NCBI GenBank assembly: GCA_024233545.1
Contig: JACKPL010000002.1
Location: forward strand, 306,753-370,752
Length of the DNA: 64,000 nt
Source of the DNA: a bacterium
GTDB taxonomy: Bacteria; Auribacterota; Auribacteria; Auribacterales; Auribacteraceae
Reading direction: 5' to 3'
Under the pieces are notes generated by a model, which made no database searches, was not told where the DNA came from, and saw only the letters and a list, made by a program, of their open reading frames with translations. The position numbers and the translations under genes are program-made. Numbering within the stretch: position 1 is the stretch's first letter; every line of letters starts with the position of its first letter. Positions 11,322 to 19,773 of this stretch are shown in pieces.

Positions 11322-11819
11322 CTATTGAGAAAGTATGTCCAATTCTTGAAAAACTTCTTTCAGGGAATGAGCGTTTTTAATAATGTCTTCCCGCGAGTTG
11401 TCGATACGTGTTCCCGCTAATTTTTCGCTCCAGCCGCCGGTAAAACTGCAGGCGACAATCGGTTTTCCATAGTGCCACGCGTAAGCAAGTTCTGTGAGCG
11501 TTCCTTTTTCTCCGCCGATACTTATAACAAGATCGGCCGCGAGCACATTCATTGAATTGCGTGCATATCCGATACCGGTAGGCAGTACGATACTGCAGAA
11601 TTGGTTTGCGGCGGCGAATGTATCGTCGGGTAGGATGCCAATCACCAGTCCGCCGTTTTCAACCGCGCCTCGTGCGGCCGATTCCATTACTCCGCCTCTC
11701 CCTCCGCAAATCAGCGCAAATTTTTTTTTAGCAACATAGACGCCGATGGAATATGCAGTGGAAGCTTGAACTTCAGTTGCGTTGTGATTGCCGATAACCA
11801 CAATCTGTTTTTTTCGCAT
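11322..11819 (-). CDS. LOG-like Rossmann protein (TIGR00725 type)
   Basis: 165 residues with CGGRGGVMESAARGA and GGEKGTLTELAYAW, the two glycine-rich motifs of the lysine-decarboxylase-like/LOG group. In characterised LOG enzymes the equivalent motifs (PGGxGTxxE) bind and hydrolyse nucleoside 5'-monophosphates. This short form lacks the canonical PGG Pro and resembles the TIGR00725 branch, whose substrate is not established. It lies 24 bases downstream of the TauE-like gene on the same strand, probably co-transcribed, and converges on the methyltransferase gene. Confidence 0.8.
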   Translation of the reverse strand: MRKKQIVVIGNHNATEVQASTAYSIGVYVAKKKFALICGGRGGVMESAARGAVENGGLVIGILPDDTFAAANQFCSIVLPTGIGYARNSMNVLAADLVISIGGEKGTLTELAYAWHYGKPIVACSFTGGWSEKLAGTRIDNSREDIIKNAHSLKEVFQELDILSQ

Positions 11820-11843
11820 AGCATTTTCCTTTGCGGTGAGCGC

Positions 11844-12203
11844 TTATTTTCCTATCAAAAGTTTTAGTGATACGAGCAGTAATACAACGGCAACGCATTT
11901 TCGAAGCATATCGGCAGGGATTTGAATAGAGATCCGCGCTCCGAGTACAGCAAAAATGAGTGAAACCGAAAGGATAATCAATAAATAAGAAAGATTGACA
12001 TTGCCTGATTTTAGATGTGTTATACCCGATAATAAAGCGGTTGGCGCAATGACAAGCAAAGAGGTGCCGACAGCAGTATGAATGGGGACATTAAGAAAAT
12101 AAACGAGAAATGGAATTATTATAATTCCGCCTCCAATCCCGATCATTCCTCCAATGAACCCCGATAGCGCTCCGCAAATCAGCAGGGTTACGATAATTGA
12201 CAT
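11844..12203 (-). CDS. Half-length TauE/SafE-family membrane transporter
   Basis: 119 residues, strongly hydrophobic, with about four membrane segments. The N-terminus GALSGFIGGMIGIGGGIIIIPFL is cut here to the diagnostic core GIGGGIIIIPFL of the TSUP (TauE/SafE) family, followed by HTAVGTSLLVI. Typical members have two such repeats and about 250 residues; this gene encodes one repeat. No second half is present in any frame on either side, because the LOG-like gene starts 24 bases downstream and trmB lies upstream. It may dimerise, or be a remnant. Likely substrate is a small organic or sulfur anion, unknown here. Divergent from trmB. Confidence 0.78.
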   Translation of the reverse strand: MSIIVTLLICGALSGFIGGMIGIGGGIIIIPFLVYFLNVPIHTAVGTSLLVIAPTALLSGITHLKSGNVNLSYLLIILSVSLIFAVLGARISIQIPADMLRKCVAVVLLLVSLKLLIGK

Positions 12204-12292
12204 ATCATGCTCCTTGTGTTGTATTCCGTAGATTTATCTTGAAAAATCAAAAGAGACTATACTATTCTTTTGCGAAATTTGTAAAAATAAAA

Positions 12293-12919
12293 ATGGTGTA
12301 CAAAATGAATACTGCTCATAAATCTTTTGAAATCAAGGTGCGGACGTTTACCCAGCATCTTGATAGTTCCTCGATATTCGCCAACACACAGCCGGTATGG
12401 CTTGAAATTGGATTCGGTGTGGGAAAATTTCTTCTTGAAATGTGCAGAATGTTCCCTTGCATCAATTTTATCGGATTGGAAAATGACGGGTTGAGGCATA
12501 AGAATATGCTGGATAAATTATATAAACGCAGTATTTCTAACGTTCGCATTTTATATGGCAATGCGGCATTGTCTGTTAAATATTTGTTTTCTCCCGAATC
12601 GGTTGAGGCAGTTTTTATAAATTTCCCTGATCCCTGGCCGAAAGACCGGCATGAAAAAAATCGGCTTTTTACAGCTGAATTTGCCTGTTCCTTAGCTTCC
12701 ATAGTTTCTCCCAGAGGGCATGTTCGGATTATCACTGATGTATTATCATATGCGGAACATATCGAAATGCTTATGATCGGAAGCAGGGCATTTAAAAAAT
12801 CAGAATGCTTCGAACCGCCAATTCAGTTTCCTACGACAACATTTCAAGACCGCTTTATAGAGGAATCAATTCCGTTTTATCCGGCAGTTTTCCGTAAAGT
12901 GGAGTATGCTGAGCCATAA
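12293..12919 (+). CDS. trmB: tRNA (guanine-N7-)-methyltransferase
   Basis: About 208 residues from this start. TrmB methylates G46 in the variable loop of tRNAs using SAM. The motif I region is LEIGFGVGKF, followed by FIGLEND and then VFINFPDPWPKDRHEKNRL, the PDPWPKxRHxKxR signature that defines the family. The frame is open from 12197, but a TATACT at 12258-12263 would place transcription near 12270, so an upstream start is unlikely; the ATG at 12293 or the one at 12305 fits. No clear Shine-Dalgarno is visible before either. The usual C-terminal TxFE element is replaced by TTTFQDRF. Family call is secure. Confidence 0.9.
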   Translation: MVYKMNTAHKSFEIKVRTFTQHLDSSSIFANTQPVWLEIGFGVGKFLLEMCRMFPCINFIGLENDGLRHKNMLDKLYKRSISNVRILYGNAALSVKYLFSPESVEAVFINFPDPWPKDRHEKNRLFTAEFACSLASIVSPRGHVRIITDVLSYAEHIEMLMIGSRAFKKSECFEPPIQFPTTTFQDRFIEESIPFYPAVFRKVEYAEP

Positions 12920-12966
12920 AGGATAATGTTTTTTCTGAGCAGTTTGGAGAAACAGAGAATTCTAAG

Positions 12967-13680
12967 ATGAAATTTCACAGTCCATTACTCTCCGGTGTAA
13001 TTTTACGCAGGTATAAACGTTTCTTGTGTGATATTGTATTAGATAACAATAATGAGCATGTTGTTGCCCATTGTCCGAATTCCGGAAGTATGAAAGGGAT
13101 TCCGCTTTTTAATAGCCATGTAATGGTTTCTTATAACCCTTTGCCGTCTCGAAAATATCAGTATACGCTTGAAATGGTACATAACGGAAATACATGGATT
13201 GGTATAAATACAATGTATCCGAATTCTTTGGTTGAAGAAGGTATTATAAACGGAACCATTGCTGAACTTAATCCATATAGCAGTATAAAGCGCGAGGTTG
13301 TTTGTAGCGATAAATCCCGATTGGATTTGATGGTGGAACAAAGGGATTCTATCTGTTATGTTGAAGTGAAAAATGTGACTCTTGCTGAAGGCAGTCGAGC
13401 TCTTTTCCCCGACAGTGTTACACTGCGAGGGCAAAAACATTTATTGGAGCTTATCCGTTTAAAAAGAAGCGGGTATCGCGCTATAATGATTTATGTTGTA
13501 CAGCGTTCCGATTGCATTGACATGGGGCCGGCATGGAATATTGACTCCGAATACGCTGAAAAGCTTGTTGCGGCTGTCAAAGAAGGTGTGGAAGCCTACG
13601 TTTATCAGGCGGAAGTTTCTCCTGAAGAGATAACTTTGATTCGTAGAATCCCTATTGAGATTCATCGAACGATCATCTGA
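12967..13680 (+). CDS. sfsA: SfsA family DNA/RNA nuclease-like protein
   Basis: 237 residues, the normal length for SfsA. Visible family motifs are HCPNSGSM near residue 34, SRLDLMVE with the following YVEVKN near residues 117-137 (the D-E-x-K nuclease core), and FPDSVTLRGQKHL near 146. In E. coli SfsA was named from sugar fermentation stimulation, but the fold is a nuclease-like one. The gene starts 47 bases after trmB in the same direction and both are likely co-transcribed. A short CGCAA/TTGCG dyad lies just after the stop. Confidence 0.92.
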   Translation: MKFHSPLLSGVILRRYKRFLCDIVLDNNNEHVVAHCPNSGSMKGIPLFNSHVMVSYNPLPSRKYQYTLEMVHNGNTWIGINTMYPNSLVEEGIINGTIAELNPYSSIKREVVCSDKSRLDLMVEQRDSICYVEVKNVTLAEGSRALFPDSVTLRGQKHLLELIRLKRSGYRAIMIYVVQRSDCIDMGPAWNIDSEYAEKLVAAVKEGVEAYVYQAEVSPEEITLIRRIPIEIHRTII

Positions 13681-13719
13681 AAACGCAATTTTTGCGCAGT
13701 ATTCTATAATAACAATGTA

Positions 13720-14586
13720 ATGGGAAGATTGAAATTGTCGCACGATATATACGTAAGTATTATTATACCGGTGTATAATCGCTTGTTCGAACTTGAAAGA
13801 GCAATCAACTCGATACTGAAGCAAACGTATCAGCATTTTGAGATTATTGTTGTCGATGACGGTTCTGCCGATTCCATTCAAGGCAGTATTGAAAAATATA
13901 ACGATAACCGCATTCGATTGTACCGAATTCCGCATAGCGGGGTAAGCTCTGCACGTAATATGGGTGTGGCGAATGCACGTTATGACTATATTGCGTTCCT
14001 CGATTCTGACGATGAATGGATGCCTGAAAAACTTGCTTTTCAACTTGAGGCTCTTTCTGCCAATCCGCACTATCCCGTTTGTTTTACCGGTGAACTATGG
14101 ATTAGAAACGGTAAATCTTTTCCGCACGAAAAATCTCGTAAAAAATACGGAGGGTGGATATTTGAACAGTGTTTAATCGATTGTTTCGTTGGATGCTCTA
14201 CAGTAGTGATGAAAAAATCAGTCTTTTTAGAAACTGCAGGGTTTGATACGCATCTTCCCATATGCGAAGACTATGATTTGTGGTTGAAAATTTCCGCAAA
14301 ATACCCTATGTTATTATTGCCTCAACAGTTAATTCATAAATATGGAGGGCATGCCGATCAGCTTTCCAATTCAATGTGGGGAAAAGACCGGTTTCGGATT
14401 CATGCTTTGAAGAATATCTTGAAAAGCGGCCGTCTATCGGATTTATACCGGAAACAAGCGGAAGCCGTCTTTAAAAAGAAGTGCCTTGTCGTATCAGGCG
14501 GATGCTTAAAGCGGTTCCGGTATAAAGAATTTGCGTATTATTTTTCTATGGGTCAAAAAATAACATGTTTGGAGTTATTGTCATGA
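13720..14586 (+). CDS. Family 2 glycosyltransferase (GT-A)
   Basis: 288 residues. VSIIIPVYNR opens a GT-A fold, with VVDDGSAD near residue 46 and the metal-binding FLDSDDEW near residue 92; ICEDYDLWLK near residue 185 is the typical ED catalytic-base region of chain-extending family 2 transferases. No membrane segments, so it is a cytoplasmic or peripheral enzyme that adds sugars to a surface glycan or lipid carrier. The ATG at 13720 has no good ribosome-binding site; a TTG at 13735 has GGGAAG upstream and is a reasonable alternative start. Its stop overlaps the ATG of the ParB-like gene (ATGA). Donor sugar unknown. Confidence 0.87.
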   Translation: MGRLKLSHDIYVSIIIPVYNRLFELERAINSILKQTYQHFEIIVVDDGSADSIQGSIEKYNDNRIRLYRIPHSGVSSARNMGVANARYDYIAFLDSDDEWMPEKLAFQLEALSANPHYPVCFTGELWIRNGKSFPHEKSRKKYGGWIFEQCLIDCFVGCSTVVMKKSVFLETAGFDTHLPICEDYDLWLKISAKYPMLLLPQQLIHKYGGHADQLSNSMWGKDRFRIHALKNILKSGRLSDLYRKQAEAVFKKKCLVVSGGCLKRFRYKEFAYYFSMGQKITCLELLS

Positions 14587-15539
14587 ATATTCTGAATAAA
14601 ATTCGGCTTACCGAGATTGATTTTCAGGATAAAACATATATCTTTTCATATCCTGCTTCAAATGCACAGTTGGAACGCACAATAAAAGAGTTTGGGTTTA
14701 TTTCTCCGCCGGTATTAAAAAAGAAAGGCGCATCGTATCGTATTGTATCAGGATATAAACGCCTGCTGATTGCGCAGAAAGCCGGTATAAAAGAAATCAA
14801 TGCGTTTATTACAGATATTGATGATTACAAAGCATTTAAATTTTCTGTTCTTGAAAATACCGCGCATCGTGCTCTCAACATTTTTGAAATCAGTTCCATT
14901 ATTCATAAATTGTTGAATGAGTTCAAAATTTTAAAGAGTGATATTATCGCGAATTATTTGCCATTGTGGGGATATCAGGCATATGATAAAATTTTCAAGC
15001 AATTAGTCATTCTCGCAAACTTATCGCTTGGACAGAGGGATGCGCTTTTCAATGCTCAAATCGAATCGGAAAAAAGTATCATTTTAAGCGAATTCCCCGA
15101 AGATATTTGGGATGTTGCAATTACCATTCTCATTGATATGAAGCCGGGAGCAAATAAATTCAAGCACCTTTCGGAGACTCTGCGGGAAATTGTGCAGAGA
15201 GAGAAAATAACCTATAAACAACTGTTTTCTGAACCGAACATAAAAGATATTTTCCTTGATCCCGTACGTACATCTTCGCAAAAATTTGAGTTACTGCGGA
15301 AGAAATTAAATGAACGGCGCAATCCAGTGATTACCATCGTTGAGGAAGAATATCATAAAAAATATGCTCAATTACAACTTGATAAGAAAATAAAACTCAT
15401 TCATCCGCCGGGATTCGAAGGTAAAGAGTTTAAAGTTGAGCTTAATTTCAAAGATAAAAACCAACTGCACAAATACGCAGTCGATTTATTGAACATTGCC
15501 GAAAATCCAATACTTGATGAACTATTAAATTTTTTATGA
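14583..15539 (+). CDS. ParB-like nuclease-domain protein
   Basis: 318 residues from this ATG. The first ~100 residues follow the ParB N-terminal pattern: a start into IKEFGFISPPVLKK, SGYKRLLIAQKAG (the GERR/GxxR-like box) and VLENTAHRALNIFE. The rest is helical and does not show the clear HTH of chromosome-partitioning ParB, and no parA is adjacent, so a segregation role is doubtful. The start overlaps the previous stop (ATGA) with GGAG 9 bases upstream; an earlier in-frame ATG at 14565 lacks a site. The gene is 12 bases before an SPL-like radical SAM gene, which suggests a shared function. Confidence 0.75.
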   Translation: MNILNKIRLTEIDFQDKTYIFSYPASNAQLERTIKEFGFISPPVLKKKGASYRIVSGYKRLLIAQKAGIKEINAFITDIDDYKAFKFSVLENTAHRALNIFEISSIIHKLLNEFKILKSDIIANYLPLWGYQAYDKIFKQLVILANLSLGQRDALFNAQIESEKSIILSEFPEDIWDVAITILIDMKPGANKFKHLSETLREIVQREKITYKQLFSEPNIKDIFLDPVRTSSQKFELLRKKLNERRNPVITIVEEEYHKKYAQLQLDKKIKLIHPPGFEGKEFKVELNFKDKNQLHKYAVDLLNIAENPILDELLNFL

Positions 15540-15551
15540 ACGGGAGCAGGA

Positions 15552-16661
15552 ATGAAAACACAATATCCGTACAATCCAAACCGTCTAGTCATTGAAGAAT
15601 CAGCGCTTAACGCGGCTTTCACTCAAAAAATCCTCTCAGCATTTCCCGATGTTCCAAAACAGATTGTCGGTCAAGTAAATGAAATAAAAAAATCGGGGCA
15701 TAGCCAGTATAAAAAGAAAGAGTTTATTATCACCGATTATAAAGGCGATATGATCAAAACATGTCCCGGGTGTGTTGGTACTGTAAACTGTAATTATTTG
15801 GTGGCGAATATTGTACAGGGATGTCCATTCGGATGTACCTATTGTTTTTTGCAGGATTATATGAATTCAGGGTCGATTGTCATTTGCGGAAACCTTGAAA
15901 AATTTTTCGAGCAGTTAACTCAAGTACAGCGCAACGGATTTCTCGTGCGCCTTGGAACTGGGGAACTCGCCGATAGTTTGGCATTTGACCCGATTCTTGG
16001 TCTCACAGATGAAATCATTCCTCATCTTAAAAATGTACCGAATGTGATTATGGAGTTTAAAACCAAATCGAATTATGTTGAAAATTTATTGAAGCATGAT
16101 GGTTCTGAACAAATCGTAATAGGATGGTCGGTAAACCCGCAGATTATCATAAATCATGATGAGCGCGGTACTGCCTCGCTTGATGAACGCATTGAAGCGG
16201 CCAGAAAAGCGGCGAATCACGGTTATAGCGTTGCTTTTCATTTTGACCCCATAATCATGATCAATGACTGGGAATCCCATTATATTGATGTGGTAAATAA
16301 AATATTTGCGGCAATTCCTGCGTATAAAATAGCATGGATCAGCATGGGGGTGTTGCGTATTACTCCGTCGCTGAAATCAATTATTCAGGAACGCTATCAA
16401 AACAGTAAATTACTTGCTTATGGTGAGTTTACGATGAGCCAAGATGGAAAATTTAGGTATTTTCGGCCGTTACGGGTGAAATTATACCGCACAATTTTGA
16501 ACGCAATCCGCTCTTACAGCACAAAAGTTCCTGTATATTGTTGTATGGAAACAGATCAGGTTTGGCAGGAAGTTTTCAATGCACAGCCTTCGGAACAGTC
16601 GGAGTTGTCGCTCATTTTCGACCGCAATACGGTGTATGCCGGCAGTTGTCAGGAGTCATAA
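15552..16661 (+). CDS. Radical SAM protein of the spore photoproduct lyase-like family
   Basis: 369 residues. CPFGCTYC near residues 91-98 is the CxxxCxxC cluster motif that binds the 4Fe-4S/SAM centre. The flanking TVNCNYLVANIVQGCPFGC and the later VRLGTGELADSL, EFKTKS and GWSVNPQ strings match COG1533 (SplB-like) proteins. Characterised members repair the thymine spore photoproduct, but this organism shows no sporulation genes here, so the substrate may be another DNA or nucleic-acid lesion. GGGAGCAGG precedes the ATG. It sits between the ParB-like gene and a TPR gene that begins immediately after the stop. Confidence 0.85.
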   Translation: MKTQYPYNPNRLVIEESALNAAFTQKILSAFPDVPKQIVGQVNEIKKSGHSQYKKKEFIITDYKGDMIKTCPGCVGTVNCNYLVANIVQGCPFGCTYCFLQDYMNSGSIVICGNLEKFFEQLTQVQRNGFLVRLGTGELADSLAFDPILGLTDEIIPHLKNVPNVIMEFKTKSNYVENLLKHDGSEQIVIGWSVNPQIIINHDERGTASLDERIEAARKAANHGYSVAFHFDPIIMINDWESHYIDVVNKIFAAIPAYKIAWISMGVLRITPSLKSIIQERYQNSKLLAYGEFTMSQDGKFRYFRPLRVKLYRTILNAIRSYSTKVPVYCCMETDQVWQEVFNAQPSEQSELSLIFDRNTVYAGSCQES

Positions 16662-17948
16662 ATGCTTTTTCGGACGCTTATAGTTGGTTGTATTTTTGGA
16701 TGTATAGCCAATATAGCGCCGTTTCTTTTTGCCCAAGACCATATTCGTTTATCTGATGAAGATGAAGAGCTTGTTGTCCAGCTCCTTTCTTTGCCGGATA
16801 TAAAGCGCCTAAAACCGCCAGAACAAAAACGCATTTTTGAGCAGATGCAGCATTTGATCGGCATGGTTCAGAAAGCGACAATTCTAAACGATGAACTTTT
16901 AAAGAATTTATGTGAAAAACAATGTATTTTCTTTGCATATGAGAAAAAAGCATATATTGATTTAGCAACTTATTTCTATCGTAAAGATGATTTTCAAAAC
17001 ACAGTTTCAAATGCTCAGAAAGCATTATCTGCGGAAAATATTTTTTATAGTGATCCTCAAAACCAGCTGGATGTTACTGCTTATACCTATCTTGGGCAAC
17101 ATGCTTTAGAGAATGAAAAATTGCTTGATGCTTATAACTTTCTCAGTCAGGCATTAGTTCGAAACAGCCAGATAGTCTTGCCCTACTTTCTCATGGGGAA
17201 TACATGTTTTAAATTGAAAAAGTTTAGTGAGTCTATCGAGGCGTATACGAAAGCATTTTCGCTCGATCCGACGCCAGCATATCCTATTGATTATTTTTTC
17301 TTTGCATTGGGTTTGCATAAGGCTGGTTATCCTGAAAAAGCAGAGCAAATACTTTTGCTGGGGATACTGGCTTACCCGAATGAAGAAGGGTTGCATCTCA
17401 ACAGAGGATTTGTTCTTCGTGAAATGAATAACCTTTTTTTAGCGCTGTTAGAATTTCAAATGGAAATGTTTCTTTTAGGCCCTGAAGGGCGGTTCTATCA
17501 ATCAGCTCATACAAACGCTATGGCGACAGAAAAACTAATACTTCAAAGAAACGATGTGCATGAAATGGAATTATTTGGGCATATCATCAAATGGCGGCAG
17601 TATATGGATGGCAAAAAGTATCCTTTGGCAATAGATGAGCTCCTTGCGCTGAAACAGTCTCTTGGCAGTTCGCATTGGGTAATTAACTTTTATCTCGAGC
17701 AAGCCTATTTTCTCATTGAAGATTACGAGAAAGCTCAAAAAGTGCTTGATGAAATGGAGACAACCAACCCCGGCATTGTCTTAACAAATCTCCTTTTGGC
17801 TGATGTTTACTTGAGAATGGCTAATATTGAACAGGCGAAAAACTACTATTCTCGTGCAAGTGCAATTGCTCCTGACAACTTCCGTGTCAAAGAGTTATTT
17901 GACCGAATAAGTGCAGTAAAAATTTCTGATAACGATTCACAAAATTGA
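16662..17948 (+). CDS. Exported TPR-repeat protein
   Basis: 428 residues. The N-terminus MLFRTLIVGCIFGC into an APFLFAQD junction is a signal peptide with a plausible signal peptidase I site after FA. The remainder consists of tetratricopeptide-like helix pairs, clearest at LPYFLMGNTCFKLKKFSES.. (residues ~168-200) and again at ..YEKAQKVLDEMETTNPG and IEQAKNYYSRASAIAPD near the C-terminus. TPR proteins are scaffolds; the partner is unknown. AGGAG lies 7 bases upstream of the ATG, which directly follows the preceding stop, so it is in the ParB-like/radical SAM transcript. Confidence 0.8.
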   Translation: MLFRTLIVGCIFGCIANIAPFLFAQDHIRLSDEDEELVVQLLSLPDIKRLKPPEQKRIFEQMQHLIGMVQKATILNDELLKNLCEKQCIFFAYEKKAYIDLATYFYRKDDFQNTVSNAQKALSAENIFYSDPQNQLDVTAYTYLGQHALENEKLLDAYNFLSQALVRNSQIVLPYFLMGNTCFKLKKFSESIEAYTKAFSLDPTPAYPIDYFFFALGLHKAGYPEKAEQILLLGILAYPNEEGLHLNRGFVLREMNNLFLALLEFQMEMFLLGPEGRFYQSAHTNAMATEKLILQRNDVHEMELFGHIIKWRQYMDGKKYPLAIDELLALKQSLGSSHWVINFYLEQAYFLIEDYEKAQKVLDEMETTNPGIVLTNLLLADVYLRMANIEQAKNYYSRASAIAPDNFRVKELFDRISAVKISDNDSQN

Positions 17949-17964
17949 TATAAGGTTATTTTTG

Positions 17965-18675
17965 ATGAATTTTCATTATGTTCAGCATGTCCCATTTGAA
18001 AATCTTGCGTGTATCGAGCATTGGGCTAAAGAAAAAGGTTACACAATTACTTCCAGTAAGATGTATGCTGACGATTCTTTCCCTTCGATCGGAGAACTCG
18101 ATTGGGTTGTTATTATGGGCGGGCCCATGGGAGTTTATGATGATGTACAGTATCCGTGGCTTAAAAAAGAAAAAAAATTTATTGAACAGGCAATACATCA
18201 TGGCAAACGTGTTTTAGGTATTTGCCTTGGTGCGCAACTGATTGCACATGTTCTTGGTGCAAAGGTGTATGCTAATTCGTATAAAGAAATAGGATGGTTT
18301 CCTGTCTCTCTAACTGATAGCGGTAAGAACGCCAAGTTATTTCACCAGTTTCCGCCAACATTTACCATATTTCAATGGCATGGCGATACATTTGATTTGC
18401 CTGCCGGCTGTGAACATAGCGCTTATAGTGATGCATGTGTAAATCAGGCATTTACTTATAATGAGAATACTGTAGCTTTGCAGTTTCATTTAGAATCCAC
18501 ACAGCAAAGTATTGAACAGCTTTTAATACACTGTGGGCATGAATGTGAAGAAGGCGGCGAATATATTCAGTTGCCTGTCGAGATTCGTTCACAAAAGCAG
18601 TTTATACTTGAAAACAACCGTTTATTATGTCTTCTTTTAAATCAGCTTGAGAATGCTGGCTCCACTAATTACTGA
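17965..18675 (+). CDS. Class I glutamine amidotransferase
   Basis: 236 residues. The Cys nucleophile is in GICLGAQ near residue 87; the His of the triad is in LQFHLE near residue 174, and WHGDTFDLP is also typical of GMP-synthase-like stand-alone amidotransferases (GATase1/YfeJ-like). It would release ammonia from glutamine or cleave a gamma-glutamyl bond; no synthase partner is adjacent. A TTG precedes the ATG by one codon, but AAGG at 17951-17955 is better spaced for the ATG chosen. Starts 16 bases after the TPR gene. Confidence 0.85.
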   Translation: MNFHYVQHVPFENLACIEHWAKEKGYTITSSKMYADDSFPSIGELDWVVIMGGPMGVYDDVQYPWLKKEKKFIEQAIHHGKRVLGICLGAQLIAHVLGAKVYANSYKEIGWFPVSLTDSGKNAKLFHQFPPTFTIFQWHGDTFDLPAGCEHSAYSDACVNQAFTYNENTVALQFHLESTQQSIEQLLIHCGHECEEGGEYIQLPVEIRSQKQFILENNRLLCLLLNQLENAGSTNY

Positions 18676-18769
18676 AAATAAAACTGCCATATTGTATTGT
18701 AATTAAAAAGTAAATATGTTATTTTTTTTCGCAAAATGGCAGAAAAAAGCAACATGATTCGGTAATATT

Positions 18770-19651
18770 ATGCAGAATAATGAGAATACTGTTTCGTCGG
18801 GAGAACACAAACCAGCGTGGCTTCGTACGCGGGGTATTCTTGATCCGATAGTGCGTAAGTATCAAAAGCAAATGGATCAGTATGAAGTTAAAACGGTATG
18901 CAAAGAGGCATCGTGCCCTAACCGGCATGAATGTTGGTCGCAACGGTCGTTTACATTCATTCTGCTTGGAGAACATTGTACTCGGTCCTGCAGGTATTGT
19001 GACATAGATACCTTTAAGCCGGAGCAAGTTGATCCTCACGAACCGGCAAATGTAGCTCGTTTTGTAAAAGACTTCAACCTCAACCATGTTGTACTAACTT
19101 CTGTTACGCGAGATGATTTGGAGGATGGAGGCGCGGGTCATTTTGTAAAAACAATGCAGGCAGTAAGAGCAGTATCGCCTGATATCCCCATAGAACTTCT
19201 GATTCCTGATTTTGAAAAACCTTATTTAGACAAAATCATTGCAGAAAAACCTGATATTCTCGGGCATAACATTGAAACTCCCCGCAGGTTATACCGCAAA
19301 GTCCGGCCGGTTTTTAAGTATGATAATTGTCTCGAAATACTGCGTTACATTAAGGCGAAGGATCCGAAAATGTTAGTAAAGTCTGCTATCATTGCTGGGA
19401 TGGGGGAAACAAAAGAAGAAATAATTGAAACATTGATTGACCTCAAAAAAGTAGATTGCGATATTGTATATATTGGACAATATATTGCGCCTTCAAAACG
19501 GCATCATCCTGTCATTAGATACTATACTCCTGCAGAATTCGATGAATTTCGAACTGAAGGAGAAAAACTTGGAATCAGATCAGTTGTATCCGGGCCGATG
19601 GTGCGCAGTTCGTATAAATCTTGGGAAGATTTAAAGCTGAAACAGAAATAG
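18770..19651 (+). CDS. lipA: Lipoyl synthase
   Basis: 293 residues. LipA inserts two sulfurs into octanoyl groups on carrier proteins. The auxiliary cluster is bound by CKEASCPNRHECW (CxxxxCxxxxxC, near residues 44-55) and the radical SAM cluster by CTRSCRYC near residues 71-78. TSVTRDDLEDGGA, LGHNIET and the C-terminal RSSYKSW (the Ser that ligates the auxiliary cluster) are all present, so the enzyme looks complete. No lipB or lipoate-dependent complex genes are in the window. No good Shine-Dalgarno is visible before the ATG. Confidence 0.96.
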   Translation: MQNNENTVSSGEHKPAWLRTRGILDPIVRKYQKQMDQYEVKTVCKEASCPNRHECWSQRSFTFILLGEHCTRSCRYCDIDTFKPEQVDPHEPANVARFVKDFNLNHVVLTSVTRDDLEDGGAGHFVKTMQAVRAVSPDIPIELLIPDFEKPYLDKIIAEKPDILGHNIETPRRLYRKVRPVFKYDNCLEILRYIKAKDPKMLVKSAIIAGMGETKEEIIETLIDLKKVDCDIVYIGQYIAPSKRHHPVIRYYTPAEFDEFRTEGEKLGIRSVVSGPMVRSSYKSWEDLKLKQK

Positions 19652-19656
19652 ATAAT

Positions 19657-19704
19657 CTCCTCATTATTATTCTGTTACGAATATCGTAAAAACCTCCTCA
19701 TTAT
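19657..19704 (+). repeat. Pair of CTCCTCATTAT direct repeats upstream of the second giant gene
   Basis: An identical 11-base word, CTCCTCATTAT, at 19657-19667 and 19694-19704, 37 bases apart start to start. The second copy ends 3 bases before the -10 element. The arrangement would suit a DNA-binding regulator, but two copies are too few to be sure. Confidence 0.4.
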
Positions 19705-19712
19705 GTTATAAT
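19704..19712 (+). promoter_or_regulatory. Extended -10 promoter for the second giant gene
   Basis: TGTTATAAT is a perfect extended -10 (TGn plus TATAAT at 19707-19712). Transcription would start near 19719, giving a leader of about 55 bases with GAGGAG before the ATG at 19774. The first giant gene also has an extended -10. Confidence 0.55.
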
Positions 19713-19773
19713 TATTATAGAAAAACGTAACGGGAAAAATATTCTTTTTCCACAAGAGGAGAAGTGTAGGCAA

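Noticed and set aside
13459..14070. 203-codon minus-strand open frame across sfsA and a glycosyltransferase
   Set aside because: Mirror of two firm plus-strand genes.
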